A DNA stretch of 64,000 nucleotides from JAICMB01 sp963838885 (GTDB lineage: Bacteria > Acidobacteriota > Terriglobia > Bryobacterales > Bryobacteraceae), in assembly GCA_963838885.1 (NCBI GenBank), contig CAWITB010000010.1, positions 15,294 to 79,293 of the forward strand. The letters run 5' to 3'. Positions 17,883 to 27,487 of the stretch are shown piece by piece. The number at the start of each line of letters is the position of its first letter. The stretch's first letter is position 1. The position numbers and the translations under genes were made by a program. The notes beneath the pieces are model-generated. The model did not search any database, was not told where the DNA came from, and was given only the letters and a program-made list of their open reading frames with translations.

Positions 17883-19628
17883 TCACGGAGCTAAACGCGC
17901 GAGCTGTTCGCGCGCGACCTGATTTTCCGGGTCGAGGGCCAACGCATGCCGATAATCGTTCGCTGCCGAGCCGCGGTCCCCTTCTATGAGGTACACATTG
18001 CCCCGATTCACGTATGTCATCGCAAATTTTGGATCAAGGCGGGCGGCGCGATTCAACGCCTCCAGCGCTTCCGGCAATTTTTGCTCCTTCGCATATTCCA
18101 TGCCAATCTGCGAATAAACGTGCGCGTTCGGCTCGAGCGCGGCCGCTTGCTGTAACTTGGACAGGGCATTCTCGCGATCGCCCATGCAATCGTAGGCGAG
18201 GCCCCAATCGAGCAGCAGCGAAAAATCCGGCTTCGCGATTGCCGCTGTCTGGGAATACTGTTTCACTGCGCCGCCGCACCGGCCGGCGGCGTACATCGCA
18301 TGCGCCAGTTGGAACGACGGCCGTACCTTATGAGGCGAGTCCGCGGCCGTCTGTTGCCACATGGCGATGGCGTCGCCCCACAGTAAATTGCGTTGATACG
18401 CGAGCGTCCCCTCGACCAACAGCAGCCCGCCGAGTGTCGCAATGACAACGCCGCGCCCCGCTTTCCAGCGCCGTACAAATTCGGCGGTAATCAGAAGCAG
18501 GCCGATGAACGGCAGGTAGAGGCGGCGCTCGGCGTAAACGTCTTTCAGCGGCACGATGGACGACGTCGGCGCGAGCAGAAGAAGGAACACGAACCAGCCA
18601 TAGGATGCTAGAGGAAAGCGGCGGCGGTATATCCAGGCCGCAACCGATACTCCGATCAGAGCCGCCAATCCCGCGATCGCGGCGGGATCGGAAACGGAAT
18701 GCGTTACCGCAATATCGGGATCGAGATTCAGCCGGAACGGAAATACGAATAGAAAAAGATACTTCCAGATGACGCGGCATTCCGTCAAGAAATACTGATA
18801 CCAGGCGATTCCTTTCACGTTGAAGCCCGCGGATGTCGCGTTCTTCAGGACAAACACCCAGACGAACGCTCCCGCAAGCGCCGCGAGAATGGCCATCGTT
18901 CCGTAGAGTTTCCAGTTCCGCCGTATGGCCGCGGTCGTGAATCCCGGATTCCAGTAAAAATCGGTGAGGAGCAACAGCGCGGGCAGGATTACGGCGTGCT
19001 CCTTGCTCAAGCACGCCAGACCGAACAGAGCGAGAACCGCCGCAATGCGCCCCGGGGCGAGAGCGCCGTTTCCGTACAAGAAAACCACGAACGCCGCGAG
19101 GAAGAAACACACGCTCAAGGTTTCCGAGCGGCTGGCGATATAGCTCACCGCTTCCGTTTGAATCGGATGCAGCAGGAAGAGGCCGACGGCGAATAGCGCA
19201 ACCGATTCACGCGTCCATGTCCTCGCGGCCGCGGCCTTCTCGAGAAGCTTGCGCACAGCCAGAAAAATCAATCCGCCGTTGATCAGGTGCAGCAGCACAT
19301 TGAAGAAGTGGTAGGAGTACGTGTTTTGTCCGCTCTGCTGAAAGTTGAGCCAATAAGAAAACATCAGGAGCGGGCGAAGGCCACCGATCCACGCCCGCAG
19401 AGGCGCTCTGGCGAAACCGTCGATGCGGTAGGGAAGATAATCGTCGTCGAGCAGGAATGGCCCGTTCAGCGCCGGACCGTAAACAGCGAAGACCACAAAC
19501 AGCGCTACCGCCGCGCCGATGAGGATGGGCCACAAGGGCCGAGAGGCGGACCGGCGCGGTGCGGGAGCCACGGCGGCCGCCGCCGTGCGCCCATTGACCG
19601 CCGACTTTCTTTTACCGCTTTTCACCAC
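17883..19628 (-). CDS. TMTC-like polytopic GT-C/TPR protein (copy 2)
   Basis: The 581-residue product is almost the same as 8521-10266, with the FLLDDDY loop and the C-terminal TPRs intact. About 1.09 kb of the gene (8734-9822 in copy 1) is identical at the DNA level, while both ends carry scattered substitutions. That pattern is expected from recombination or gene conversion. The GTG start overlaps the GT2 gene by 17 bases as in copy 1. Confidence 0.75.
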   Translation of the reverse strand: MVKSGKRKSAVNGRTAAAAVAPAPRRSASRPLWPILIGAAVALFVVFAVYGPALNGPFLLDDDYLPYRIDGFARAPLRAWIGGLRPLLMFSYWLNFQQSGQNTYSYHFFNVLLHLINGGLIFLAVRKLLEKAAAARTWTRESVALFAVGLFLLHPIQTEAVSYIASRSETLSVCFFLAAFVVFLYGNGALAPGRIAAVLALFGLACLSKEHAVILPALLLLTDFYWNPGFTTAAIRRNWKLYGTMAILAALAGAFVWVFVLKNATSAGFNVKGIAWYQYFLTECRVIWKYLFLFVFPFRLNLDPDIAVTHSVSDPAAIAGLAALIGVSVAAWIYRRRFPLASYGWFVFLLLLAPTSSIVPLKDVYAERRLYLPFIGLLLITAEFVRRWKAGRGVVIATLGGLLLVEGTLAYQRNLLWGDAIAMWQQTAADSPHKVRPSFQLAHAMYAAGRCGGAVKQYSQTAAIAKPDFSLLLDWGLAYDCMGDRENALSKLQQAAALEPNAHVYSQIGMEYAKEQKLPEALEALNRAARLDPKFAMTYVNRGNVYLIEGDRGSAANDYRHALALDPENQVAREQLARLAP

Positions 19629-20361
19629 CCGCTAACTTCCTCCTTCTACCCTCGAATTTCAGCACGTTCACAAACACTCCCAGCAGCACGTGAACAATGT
19701 AGTAGAGCGACTTGAGCGGCGTAATCGAACTGCGGCCGGCCATGCGCCGCCTCATCCGGCAGGATACTTCCTGAAATTGGAAACGCCGTCGCTGCAGAAC
19801 GACCAGCGTCTCTATCTCAGGATATTCCAGGGGAAAGCTCTTCGTGAACACTTCGAGCGCCTGCTGGTTAACGCCCACAAACCCGGAGGTCGGATCGCGC
19901 ACGGGCCTTCCTAGAATGGGCCGTAGCACCATGCGGAACACTTGTATTCCCATGGCGCGCACAATGCTCGAATGATAGCCGTCGCGCTCGTCGAAGCGCG
20001 ATCCGATCACCATCTGGCAACCCGAGCCGCGCAACGCATCGAGAATGCGCGGAATGTCGCGCGGATCGTGCTGGCCGTCGCCATCGATGCGAATCACGTA
20101 ATGATATCCCAGCTCGAAGGCAAGCTTGTAGCCGGCCTGGACGCATCCGCCCAAGCCCAGATGATGCGGCAGAGGCAGTACGTCCGCGCCCGCGGCCGCC
20201 GCGGCGCTTTTCGTCGCGTCGAGCGAGCAATCGTCGATCACCAACACCGGCGCGCCTGGCAGAACTTCATGCAACTCCCGCACGACGCTCGCAATGGCGG
20301 CCTCTTCGTTGAAGGCCGGAATGATCACCAGGTAATCGTCGGGGCCGGTGGCGAGCCTCAC
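19612..20361 (-). CDS. Family 2 glycosyltransferase, polyprenyl-phosphate sugar synthase-like (copy 2)
   Basis: The 249-residue protein sequence is the same as copy 1 at 10250-10999; the few DNA differences found are silent. The VIDDCS and DGDGQHDP sites are intact. It is coupled to both neighbours by overlaps. The conservation despite DNA divergence shows both copies evolved under selection for protein function. Confidence 0.83.
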   Translation of the reverse strand: MRLATGPDDYLVIIPAFNEEAAIASVVRELHEVLPGAPVLVIDDCSLDATKSAAAAAGADVLPLPHHLGLGGCVQAGYKLAFELGYHYVIRIDGDGQHDPRDIPRILDALRGSGCQMVIGSRFDERDGYHSSIVRAMGIQVFRMVLRPILGRPVRDPTSGFVGVNQQALEVFTKSFPLEYPEIETLVVLQRRRFQFQEVSCRMRRRMAGRSSITPLKSLYYIVHVLLGVFVNVLKFEGRRRKLAGGEKR

Positions 20362-21365
20362 AGCGCCGCGACCTTGCGCGGAGCGATGGAATACTCGCGG
20401 AGCAGGCGATGAAACTGCCTCGGACTCAGGCGCCGCCGTATTCGCCGGCGCTGCTCACGCAGGCGGCCGATGTTGCGCAGCAGTGCGGCGTGCGCGCGCA
20501 GGACCGTAACAACCAAGCCCGCGGGACGATGTCCCGCCTGCCGATAAGCAGCCGTCGTCCCCTGGCCTTTCCACGCGTACATGGCGTGCCAGAAGTAGCG
20601 CGCCAGAGAGTAGAACGGCGCCGCCCACAGCATACGAGACGGAAAATTCTTGGCAAGCAAAAAGAGGCGATTGCGCTCCACATAGTACGCCTTCAAGGGC
20701 GAAGCGCGGCCGGCCGAATGCGAGTAGCGATGCTCCACCACGGCATCCGGCGCGTAAACGCATTCCCACGCCGCCCAGCGCGCGCGAAGCCCCAAATCGG
20801 TGTCCTCGCAATACAAGAAAAAGGATTCGTCGAAGAGACCGATCTCATCGAGCATCTCGCGCTTATAGAGGGCGGCGCATCCGCTTGGCAGTAAAGCATG
20901 GCGGCGCCGCGCATACCGATCGCTTTCCTGCCCGGGGACATCCAAATGGCCGCACTGCTTGCTGCTGCCGTCGCCGCACACGAGCATTCCGGCGGAGTCC
21001 AGCCGTCCCTCGCCCAGCAAGCGTATTTGCGAAGCGCACATCCCGATCTCGTGCCGTTCCGCGATGGCGGCCACTAGCGCTGCGAGCCATTCCGGCCGCG
21101 GCTCCGCGTCATCGTTCAATGTTGCGATATATAGGGCGGTGGAAGCGCGAATGGCTTGGTTGACGGCCGCGCCAAATCCTACGTTCGCGCCGTTGTAAAT
21201 CACGTGGACGCCATCGCGGGCGGTAACGGCGCGCCGTCCGCTGTTATCGACGACGATGACTTCGAAATCCCGCAGTGTCTGCCGCGCGAGCGCCTCCAGA
21301 CAAGCCTCCAATGCATCGTCCGCGGCCAAAGTCGGCACTACTACCGTCACGCTCGGATTCGGCAA
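20358..21365 (-). CDS. Family 2 glycosyltransferase, rhamnosyltransferase-like (copy 2)
   Basis: It is the 335-residue counterpart of 10996-12003. Replacements cluster in one stretch (NGANVGFGAAVNQAIRASTAL against NDANVG...SASMY; VPGQESD for VAGQESD). Catalytic motifs are unchanged. It is the first gene of the second glycosylation operon. Confidence 0.83.
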   Translation of the reverse strand: MPNPSVTVVVPTLAADDALEACLEALARQTLRDFEVIVVDNSGRRAVTARDGVHVIYNGANVGFGAAVNQAIRASTALYIATLNDDAEPRPEWLAALVAAIAERHEIGMCASQIRLLGEGRLDSAGMLVCGDGSSKQCGHLDVPGQESDRYARRRHALLPSGCAALYKREMLDEIGLFDESFFLYCEDTDLGLRARWAAWECVYAPDAVVEHRYSHSAGRASPLKAYYVERNRLFLLAKNFPSRMLWAAPFYSLARYFWHAMYAWKGQGTTAAYRQAGHRPAGLVVTVLRAHAALLRNIGRLREQRRRIRRRLSPRQFHRLLREYSIAPRKVAAL

Positions 21366-21569
21366 AGCTTGATTTTACTATCCGGGCGAAGCGCGGGAGT
21401 TGACGGGCCCGAGGGCGTCCGCAATCGCCGGGCTCTCGCCGGGTACGTCTCAGGAGGGTCCCCAGCGCTTCACCTCGATGCGCCGAGTACCGCAGTGGCT
21501 GGCTTTGCCTGTGAACGGTAGGCCGCCAGAGGACCGGACCTCGACCGCGATTAGCGTACTGCCTGGTAG

Positions 21570-21868
21570 ATGCGATCGCTCGAAGCGCGGCGAAGCGATC
21601 GAGAAATATACCGGCGGTGCATACAGTCAGCACAACCGGCTAATGCTTTACCCGCAAGGCGAAGCAATACCCCGAAAAGCGTCCACTCCAAGCGCGCGGA
21701 TCGCTGAAGGCAACTATGTCGTGCTGCATTGCCGGCAGGAGTGGCAGGGGATCGCGATTGGGCCGGGATCGACATTTCCGGCTCGATGAGAACGGCGAAA
21801 TTGTCAAGCGATGGGACGTGCTCCAGGTCGCGCCGGAGGCGTCGGCCAACAGTAACACCATGTTGTGA
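21570..21868 (+). pseudogene. SnoaL-like (NTF2-fold) protein remnant, copy 2
   Basis: It has the same layout as the copy 1 remnant. Its 3' end is readable in one frame: FRLDENGEIVKRWDVL then QVAPEASANSNTM and stop, which clinches the SnoaL-like identity. It shares the frame breaks at the G4 and T3 runs with copy 1, so the gene was already dead before the two copies separated. Confidence 0.65.
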
Positions 21869-21899
21869 GGGCCGTTGGCGTGATATCTTGACTATTCAA

Positions 21900-23019
21900 A
21901 TGCGAATCGCTCATTTCGCGGTGCTCCTGGCCGCCGCGCCCCTCCTGACCGCCGCTCCAAAACGGTATTTCGTCTACTTCGGCACCTACACTGGCCCGAA
22001 GAGCAAAGGCATCTACGTCGCTCGCTTCGACGCGGGTACGGGCAAAGTAGAGCCGCTCAGCGTAGCCGCCGAAATGAAGAACCCGTCTTTCGTCGCGCCT
22101 CACCCCAACGGCCGTTTCTTATACGCCGTCAGCGAGGAACGAGGCGGGAGCGCCAGCGCCTTCTCCATCGACCGCAATAGCGGAGCTCTGACGCTGCTCA
22201 ACACGGTATCGTCCAAAGGAAACGGGCCCTGCTACGCGCGCGTCGACAAGACCGGCCGGGCGCTGTTGGTGGCCAATTACGGCAGCGGCACCTTCGCGGT
22301 TTTCCCCATCGAAGCCGACGGCAAGCTCAAGGAGGCCTCCGCGACAATTCAGGACCAAGGCAAGGCAAGCATGCCCGTCCGCCAGGGCGGCCCGCACGCG
22401 CACTCGCTGAATCCCTCGAATGACGACCGCTTCGCCGTGGGCGCCGACCTCGGCCTCGACAAGCTCTTCGTCTTTAAATTCGACGCCGCGGCCGGTACTC
22501 TCACGCCCAACAATCCGCCTTATGCGGAACTCAAGCCCGGATCCGGACCACGCCATTTCGCTTTCCATCCCAACGGGAAGTTCGCGTACGTAACCGATGA
22601 AATCTCCTCGAACGTGGTCGCCTTCCGCTGGGACGCCGCGGCCGGAACGCTGCACGAGCTTCAAACTATCTCGACTATTCCAGCGGACTTCAAAGGCGAG
22701 AACACGACAGCCGAAATCCTGGTCCATCCCTCCGGAAATTTTCTCTATGATTCGAATCGCGGAGCCGATAGCATAGCCGTGTTTCGCATCGACAAAAGCA
22801 AAGGTACGCTCACCGCCGTGTACCAAACCTCGACGCAAGGAAACGTCCCGCGCGGCTTCGGCATCGATCCGACCGGCTCGTTTCTGATCGCCGGTAATCA
22901 GAAATCGGACAATATCGTGGTCTTCCGCATCGACAAGAGCCAGCGGTAAATTGACGCCTACCGGTCAAACGCTGGAGGTCGGCGGCCCCGTTTGCGTGAA
23001 ATTCGTCCCGCTTCAATAG
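21900..23019 (+). pseudogene. Secreted lactonase, frameshifted near the C-terminus (copy 2)
   Basis: It is the counterpart of 12539-13657. An extra C near 22941 shifts the frame and gives a stop at 22947-22949. The original ending (VKFVPLQ equivalent) continues in the next frame to 23019. The last propeller blade, about 23 residues, is lost if the indel is real. Elsewhere the protein is nearly the same as copy 1, including the signal peptide. Confidence 0.8.
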
Positions 23020-23052
23020 CGCCTCAAGTTAGCCGAATAGTAAAGCCGCCGT

Positions 23053-23980
23053 TCACTTGCCGAATCTGAAATTCCAGGAGTTACGCGACAAGCCCTTCAG
23101 CTCTTCGCGTGAAAACCCGAACTCGCCGGCTGCAATCTCGAACTCGCGCGGCAAAGAAGTCCCAAACAGCGCCGGATCGTCGCTGTTCAACGTAATCGGC
23201 ACGCCCGCATCGAAGAGCTCCCGCACGGGATGCGCGCTCAAAGACGCGACCGCCCCCGTTCGCACATTCGAGGTGATGCAAATTTCCAGTGGCACGCGGC
23301 GGTCTCGTAGGGCCGTCATCAGAATCGGATCCCGAGCGGCGGCGATTCCGTGTCCAATGCGCTCCGCCCCGATGGCGAGCGCCGCCCATACCGACTCCGG
23401 CCCGGCGGTTTCCCCGGCATGACACACCAGCCGCAATCCGCCGTCGCGCGCGTACGCGAATACGTCGCGGAACCATTCCGCCGGTCCGCGAATTTCGTCC
23501 CCCCCGATCCCGAACGCGACCACGCCCTGGTCCCGCCGCGAAACGGCGAACTCGGCGACGCGCCTGCCCGGCTCCGCCCCGAACTGCCGCACGGCGTCGA
23601 GTATCCAGAACACCTTCACGGGCGCGCGCAGCGATTCCCGCCATAACGCTTCATATACATCCGCAAGGGACTGCTCCTTCCAGAGGACGACTCCGGCCGA
23701 AAGCGTCACCTCGGCGTATTCGATGCGCTGTTCGGTGAAACGCTCGAACATTCGGCGCGCCGCAATCGCGTAATGCTCCGGCGACCGTCAATTTACGGGT
23801 GACCCAAACGAAGGCGCGCAGAAATCCGGCGAAATCGTCGAATGTGGTATTCGCGACGATTTCCCCGCAGGTCAGCGCAGGATCGATCTCCAGTAAGGCC
23901 TCCACCCCGATCGCGCCCTCCAGATGAACGTGTAGCTCGGCAAGGGGGGCCGCTAAAAGATCGCCGGACATCGTTGCCAT
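23053..23980 (-). pseudogene. Adenosine deaminase-family amidohydrolase, frameshifted (copy 2)
   Basis: The N-terminal part from 23980 has LHVHLEGA. A one-base gain within a small cluster of substitutions near 23788 breaks the frame after WVTRKL. The remainder, to the stop at 23053, is intact and shows CHAGETAGPESVW, RIGHGI, ICITSNVRTGAV and ITLNSDDPALFG, the zinc-ligand region missing in copy 1. Combining the good halves of both copies yields a complete 308-residue enzyme. Confidence 0.8.
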
Positions 23981-24086
23981 GGTAACGGCAGCACGCTAGC
24001 GGCCGTGACGCGAGGGAGCGGCGATCACATCTCTTGCATGCGCCGAACCGGATCCCGCCGGCGCTGCGCCACGGCGCCGAGCGCCA

Positions 24087-24692
24087 TTACATGGCCGCGT
24101 CGCCGTCCAGACTGCGCCACAAATACCACGATGCGATCGAGCGGTAAGGATGCCAGCGGCGGCCGAGTTTTTCGATTCTGGCGGGCTTGGGGAGCGCCCG
24201 CATGCGATATGCTTTGCGGATGGCGGAGCGGACGCCGAAGTCGCCGGTGGGCAGGATGTTGGGACGGCGCAGGGCGAAAATCAGGAACATGTGCGCGGTC
24301 CACACGCCCACTCCCTTAACGCGCGTGAGGCGCTCGATCACCTCTTCGTCGGTCATTCGCGGGAAACTGCTGAAGTCAATCTCACCCGAGCGGGTGCGCT
24401 CGGCCAAGTCGCGGATGTAGGCTGTCTTCTGGCCGGAAAGTCCGGCGGCGCGCATCTGTTCGGCCGTAAGACCAAGGATGGCATCGGGCGTAATGTTTCC
24501 TTGCGGCAGCGCGCCGATCAAGCGCGCCAGTATGATGGCCGCAGCCTTCCCGTTAAGCTGCTGATATACAATAGATCGCACCAGCGACTGAAAATCCGGG
24601 TCGCGAAAATCGATGCGGCATTCCCCGACGCGCTCGATGATGGCCGCAAGCACCGGATCCGCCTGCTTTAGATGAACGATGGCTTCCTGCAT
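24087..24692 (-). CDS. alkA: DNA-3-methyladenine glycosylase II (copy 2)
   Basis: The 201-residue protein is the same as copy 1 except for Arg in place of Cys in WHPYxSIASWY. The HhH motif and catalytic Asp (PTGDFGV) are intact. It is divergent from the complete VWFA gene, sharing a 45-base spacer that contains a TATAAATA stretch. Confidence 0.88.
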   Translation of the reverse strand: MQEAIVHLKQADPVLAAIIERVGECRIDFRDPDFQSLVRSIVYQQLNGKAAAIILARLIGALPQGNITPDAILGLTAEQMRAAGLSGQKTAYIRDLAERTRSGEIDFSSFPRMTDEEVIERLTRVKGVGVWTAHMFLIFALRRPNILPTGDFGVRSAIRKAYRMRALPKPARIEKLGRRWHPYRSIASWYLWRSLDGDAAM

Positions 24693-24737
24693 GGAACTGG
24701 CCGCGCGAGCGGCGCATCTATTGAACAGTATAAATAC

Positions 24738-25730
24738 ATGCGTACCGCCGCCCTGTTCGCTTTTCCGGCGCTGCTACTTGCACAACCCGCCGCTCCGCCC
24801 GCCTCTCCCCAGCAGGAGCCTGCTCCTCCCAGCATTCAAGTCAACGTTGAGCTCGTTAACGTCCTGTTTACCGTGCGCGACAAGCGCGGCGGATTGGTCG
24901 GCAACCTGAACAAGGACGACTTCACCATTGCCGAAGACGGCAAACAGCAAGAGATCAAGTACTTTACGCGCGAGACCGATATTCCGATCACCATCGGACT
25001 CCTCGTCGACGTGAGCGCCAGTCAGGGCAATCTGATCGGGATCGAACAGCAGGCCGCCTATCAATTTTTCGGTCAGGTCTTGCGGCCCAAGGATTTGGCA
25101 TTTTTGATCAGCTTTGGCGCCGATGCCGATCTTCTGCAGGACTATACCAATTCGACGAAACTACTTCGCGCCGGCTTGCAGGATCTTAAGGTCAACTCGA
25201 GCGTGGGCGGGCTCAGCCCCGGGCCCGTGCCCACGGTATACCAGCCTCGCGGGACGATTCTCTACGACGCCGTCTATCTGGCGGCGCACGATCAGCTAAA
25301 AGGCCAAGTCGGGCGCAAGGCGCTGGTTCTGATCACGGACGGCGTAGACGAGGGCAGCCGCTACAAAATTCAGGACGCGATCGAAGCGGCGCAAAAAGCC
25401 GACGCGGTGATTTACAGCATCTATTACGTCGACCGCGGATTCTATATGCGCAACGGCGGGGGATTCAACTTTGGGGGCGGCGGTGAAGGCTACCTGAATC
25501 GCATGTCGAATGAGACCGGCGGTCACGTGTTCAAGGTGGACCGCAAGCACACGCTCGAAGACGTGTTCAAAGAGATTCAGGACGATATGCGGTCGCAGTA
25601 CGCTATCGCGTACTCTCCCACGAACGCCATCAAAGACGGCACCTTCCGGCGCATCGACATTCACGCCAAGGACAAGGATCTGAAGATTCAGGCCCGCAAG
25701 GGTTATTACGCCATCAAGCCGGAACAATAG
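24738..25730 (+). CDS. Secreted VWFA-related protein (complete copy 2)
   Basis: The 330-residue protein has a signal peptide, a proline-rich linker, and a VWA domain with the MIDAS LLVDVSAS and LVLITDGVDE. A glycine-rich loop (RNGGGFNFGGGGEGYLNR) and the C-terminal YAIAYSPTN ... IQARKGYYAIKPEQ follow, as in the acidobacterial VWFA-related family. VWA domains bind proteins or metals; the role here is unknown. The ATG at 24738 gives the signal peptide. The duplicated block ends within its last codons. Confidence 0.87.
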   Translation: MRTAALFAFPALLLAQPAAPPASPQQEPAPPSIQVNVELVNVLFTVRDKRGGLVGNLNKDDFTIAEDGKQQEIKYFTRETDIPITIGLLVDVSASQGNLIGIEQQAAYQFFGQVLRPKDLAFLISFGADADLLQDYTNSTKLLRAGLQDLKVNSSVGGLSPGPVPTVYQPRGTILYDAVYLAAHDQLKGQVGRKALVLITDGVDEGSRYKIQDAIEAAQKADAVIYSIYYVDRGFYMRNGGGFNFGGGGEGYLNRMSNETGGHVFKVDRKHTLEDVFKEIQDDMRSQYAIAYSPTNAIKDGTFRRIDIHAKDKDLKIQARKGYYAIKPEQ

Positions 25731-25789
25731 GGCCGGGCGCCGGGCGTCCGATTGATAACATCGGAGTTTGGCTGAGAGGGACGGCGCCA

Positions 25790-25984
25790 GTGAAGGTCCG
25801 CGATGTCATCAGATTGATCGAGAATGATGGCTCGAGGCACGTCAGCACGCGAGGGAGCCACCGCCAATATAAGCATCTCGTGAAAAAGGGACGAGTGACG
25901 GTGCCGGGTCACTCGGGGGACGACGTGCACCCTGACACGCTCAAGAGTGTTCTGAGCCAGGCTGGACTGAAAGCCAAGCTATGA
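25790..25984 (+). CDS. hicA: HicA-type toxin (mRNA interferase)
   Basis: The 64-residue basic protein has the dsRBD-like HicA fold signature: VRDVIRLIENDGSRHVSTRGSH (catalytic His in RGSH), RQYKH, VTVPGHSGDDVHPDTLKSVLSQAGL. HicA cleaves mRNA and is neutralised by HicB. A GTG start at 25790 follows a GAGAGG ribosome site. Its stop overlaps the hicB ATG by 4 bases, the usual hicAB order. It lies 60 bases after the end of the duplicated block. Confidence 0.88.
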   Translation: MKVRDVIRLIENDGSRHVSTRGSHRQYKHLVKKGRVTVPGHSGDDVHPDTLKSVLSQAGLKAKL

Positions 25985-26200
25985 AAAAGTACGCCATTAT
26001 TATCGAGCAAGGCGGAAACAATCTTTCCGCCTGGCGTCCGATCTACCCGGATGCATCGCTACCGGTAAGACCGCAGAAGAAATCGGACGAAACATGCGGG
26101 AAGCGATTGAGTTTCACCTGGAGGGGCACGGGAAGATGGCGAGCCGATCCCGGAGCCGCATACGGCCGTTAGCTACGTGAAGCTGCAAGGAGTCGTCTAG
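25981..26200 (+). pseudogene. hicB: HicB-type antitoxin, frameshifted
   Basis: The first codons, KKYAIIIEQGGNNLSA, are typical of the HicB N-terminal domain. After about 26035 the pattern continues in another frame (GCIATGKTAEEIGRNM, then REAIEFHLEGHG). It changes once more near 26125 (DGEPIPEPHTAVSYVKLQGV), with the natural stop at 26198. At least two indels therefore break a gene of about 72 codons. Every block of the HicB pattern survives, so the breaks are recent or are sequencing errors. An active HicA without HicB would be toxic. Confidence 0.75.
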
Positions 26201-26355
26201 CGCGAAGCTGTTTGTTCCTTGCTGTCGCGCCGTCAATTCAATGGCCTGCATTCCTCGCGCGCGCAAAGCATCCACTTCTCAGGGAAGGCGACTACGCGCT
26301 CATGTGATTCCCTTCCACGCGGCGCGCCAATCCAGCAAAACCGCTCATAATCGGT

Positions 26356-26391
26356 GCAATCGGGAGTAGGCGACGCCGCCTACTGCAATCG
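26356..26391. repeat. Hairpin flanked by 7-bp direct repeats
   Basis: A perfect 8-bp stem (AGTAGGCG/CGCCTACT, 26365-26384, loop ACGC) sits between direct repeats GCAATCG (26356-26362 and 26385-26391, the second directly abutting). It lies just upstream of the caspase-like gene, so it may be a terminator for hicAB, an operator, or an insertion scar. The rest of 26201-26408 shows nothing else. Confidence 0.5.
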
Positions 26392-26408
26392 AGGGTATCG
26401 TGGATCCT

Positions 26409-27248
26409 ATGACCGCACGATTCGCTTACGGTGCAGACATAATCGAGATCATCGATTCCGTACCCGAAGACGATAGCCAGACCGCCCGTCACTTGGAGCA
26501 GCACATTGCCGACTTGAAGTACGAGGCATCAGTTGTGCAGATTCCCCTCACCCGGCGAAGAGTTGTAAGTGCGCCCGAGCTCTATGCAGAGCTGTCGCAT
26601 GTCGCGAGACCGCAGTGGAGAGGAATCTCTGGCCGCTTCTGCATATCGAAGCTCATGGCAGCAACGATGGGCTCCATTGTCGGGAGGTGATGTTGTGCAA
26701 TTGGCGGATCTTCAGCCCTACTTGATGGCGCTCAACAAAGCGACTCGAAACCACCTTTTCATAATGATGGCAGCCTGCAAGGGATTTCATGCGATCAAAG
26801 CGATGTTCGAGCGCGCCGATCATGCCGTCTGCCTACGCCTTCTCGGGGGACCCGCGAGGAGACATCGGCGGGACGGCTGGAGTGTGCGATGAAGGCGTTT
26901 TACAGTTCACTTCTGCGTACCGGCGATATTAGTGAGGCTACCAGTACAGCGCAGCAAATCGAGGAGACGTTTCGGCTCTACTCGGCAGAAGAGGCATTCA
27001 TGAAGGGATGGAGGCAGGCACTGGAGCAGTTTCCCACGGGCGGTAAGGCGCTGCAGGAAAAGACTGAACAGATCGTTACGAAGATGAAGACCGAAGACTT
27101 GCCTCTGCTGGAACGTCCTCATGCGAAGACGAAGCAGGCAATACGTCAACTCGATCTGAATATTCCATTCCAAGCGTACCGAAGAAAGTTCTTCATGCTT
27201 GATCGCTTCCCGGAGCTTGAGGCGGAGATTTCTGGTGTGAAGCTCTGA
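26409..27248 (+). pseudogene. Candidate caspase/CHAT-like cysteine protease, frameshifted
   Basis: Three frames join into one protein of about 280 residues. The N-terminal part reads FAYGADIIEIIDSVPEDDS and HLEQHIADLKYEASVVQI. After a shift near 26610 comes RNLWPLLHIEAHGSNDGL. After another near 26727 comes LMALNKATRNHLFIMMAACKGF. After a third near 26835 comes REETSAGRLECAMKAFYSSL and an intact C-terminal 119 residues ending at 27248. HIEAHG followed about 45 residues later by AACKG after a hydrophobic strand is the His/Cys dyad layout of caspase-fold (C14/CHAT) peptidases. I recognise the pattern from unnamed bacterial proteins but no assigned function. The protease call is inference. Confidence 0.45.
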
Positions 27249-27487
27249 CGCTCTTGCATCGCAGCACCCACAGTGGAGAGATCGCCGTGTGCGCGGTTGG
27301 GCGAAGGGAAGTCGCATCCGTCAAGTTTCGAACTTGATTTTGATGGAAACACGCTACCCGAAGTAGGTTATCGCCTGCAGGTTGACGCGAAACGCGCAAA
27401 CTGGAAACTTGGGCCAGGATTGGCTGTGAGATCTGCCGCACGCTGTTCGCCGTGCGCCGGCAACCCGCCGCGCTGTACGCTTGTTAC

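Larger units (their letters stand above)
16398..25714. repeat. Direct 9.3-kb repeat, copy 2
   Basis: This is the second copy of the 7038-16349 block. It starts mid-gene directly after the T run and continues into unique sequence (the last VWFA codons, then hicA) after 25714. Many differences from copy 1 are silent: codons at 12596, 12605 and 12611 differ from their partners only in the third base. Confidence 0.95.
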
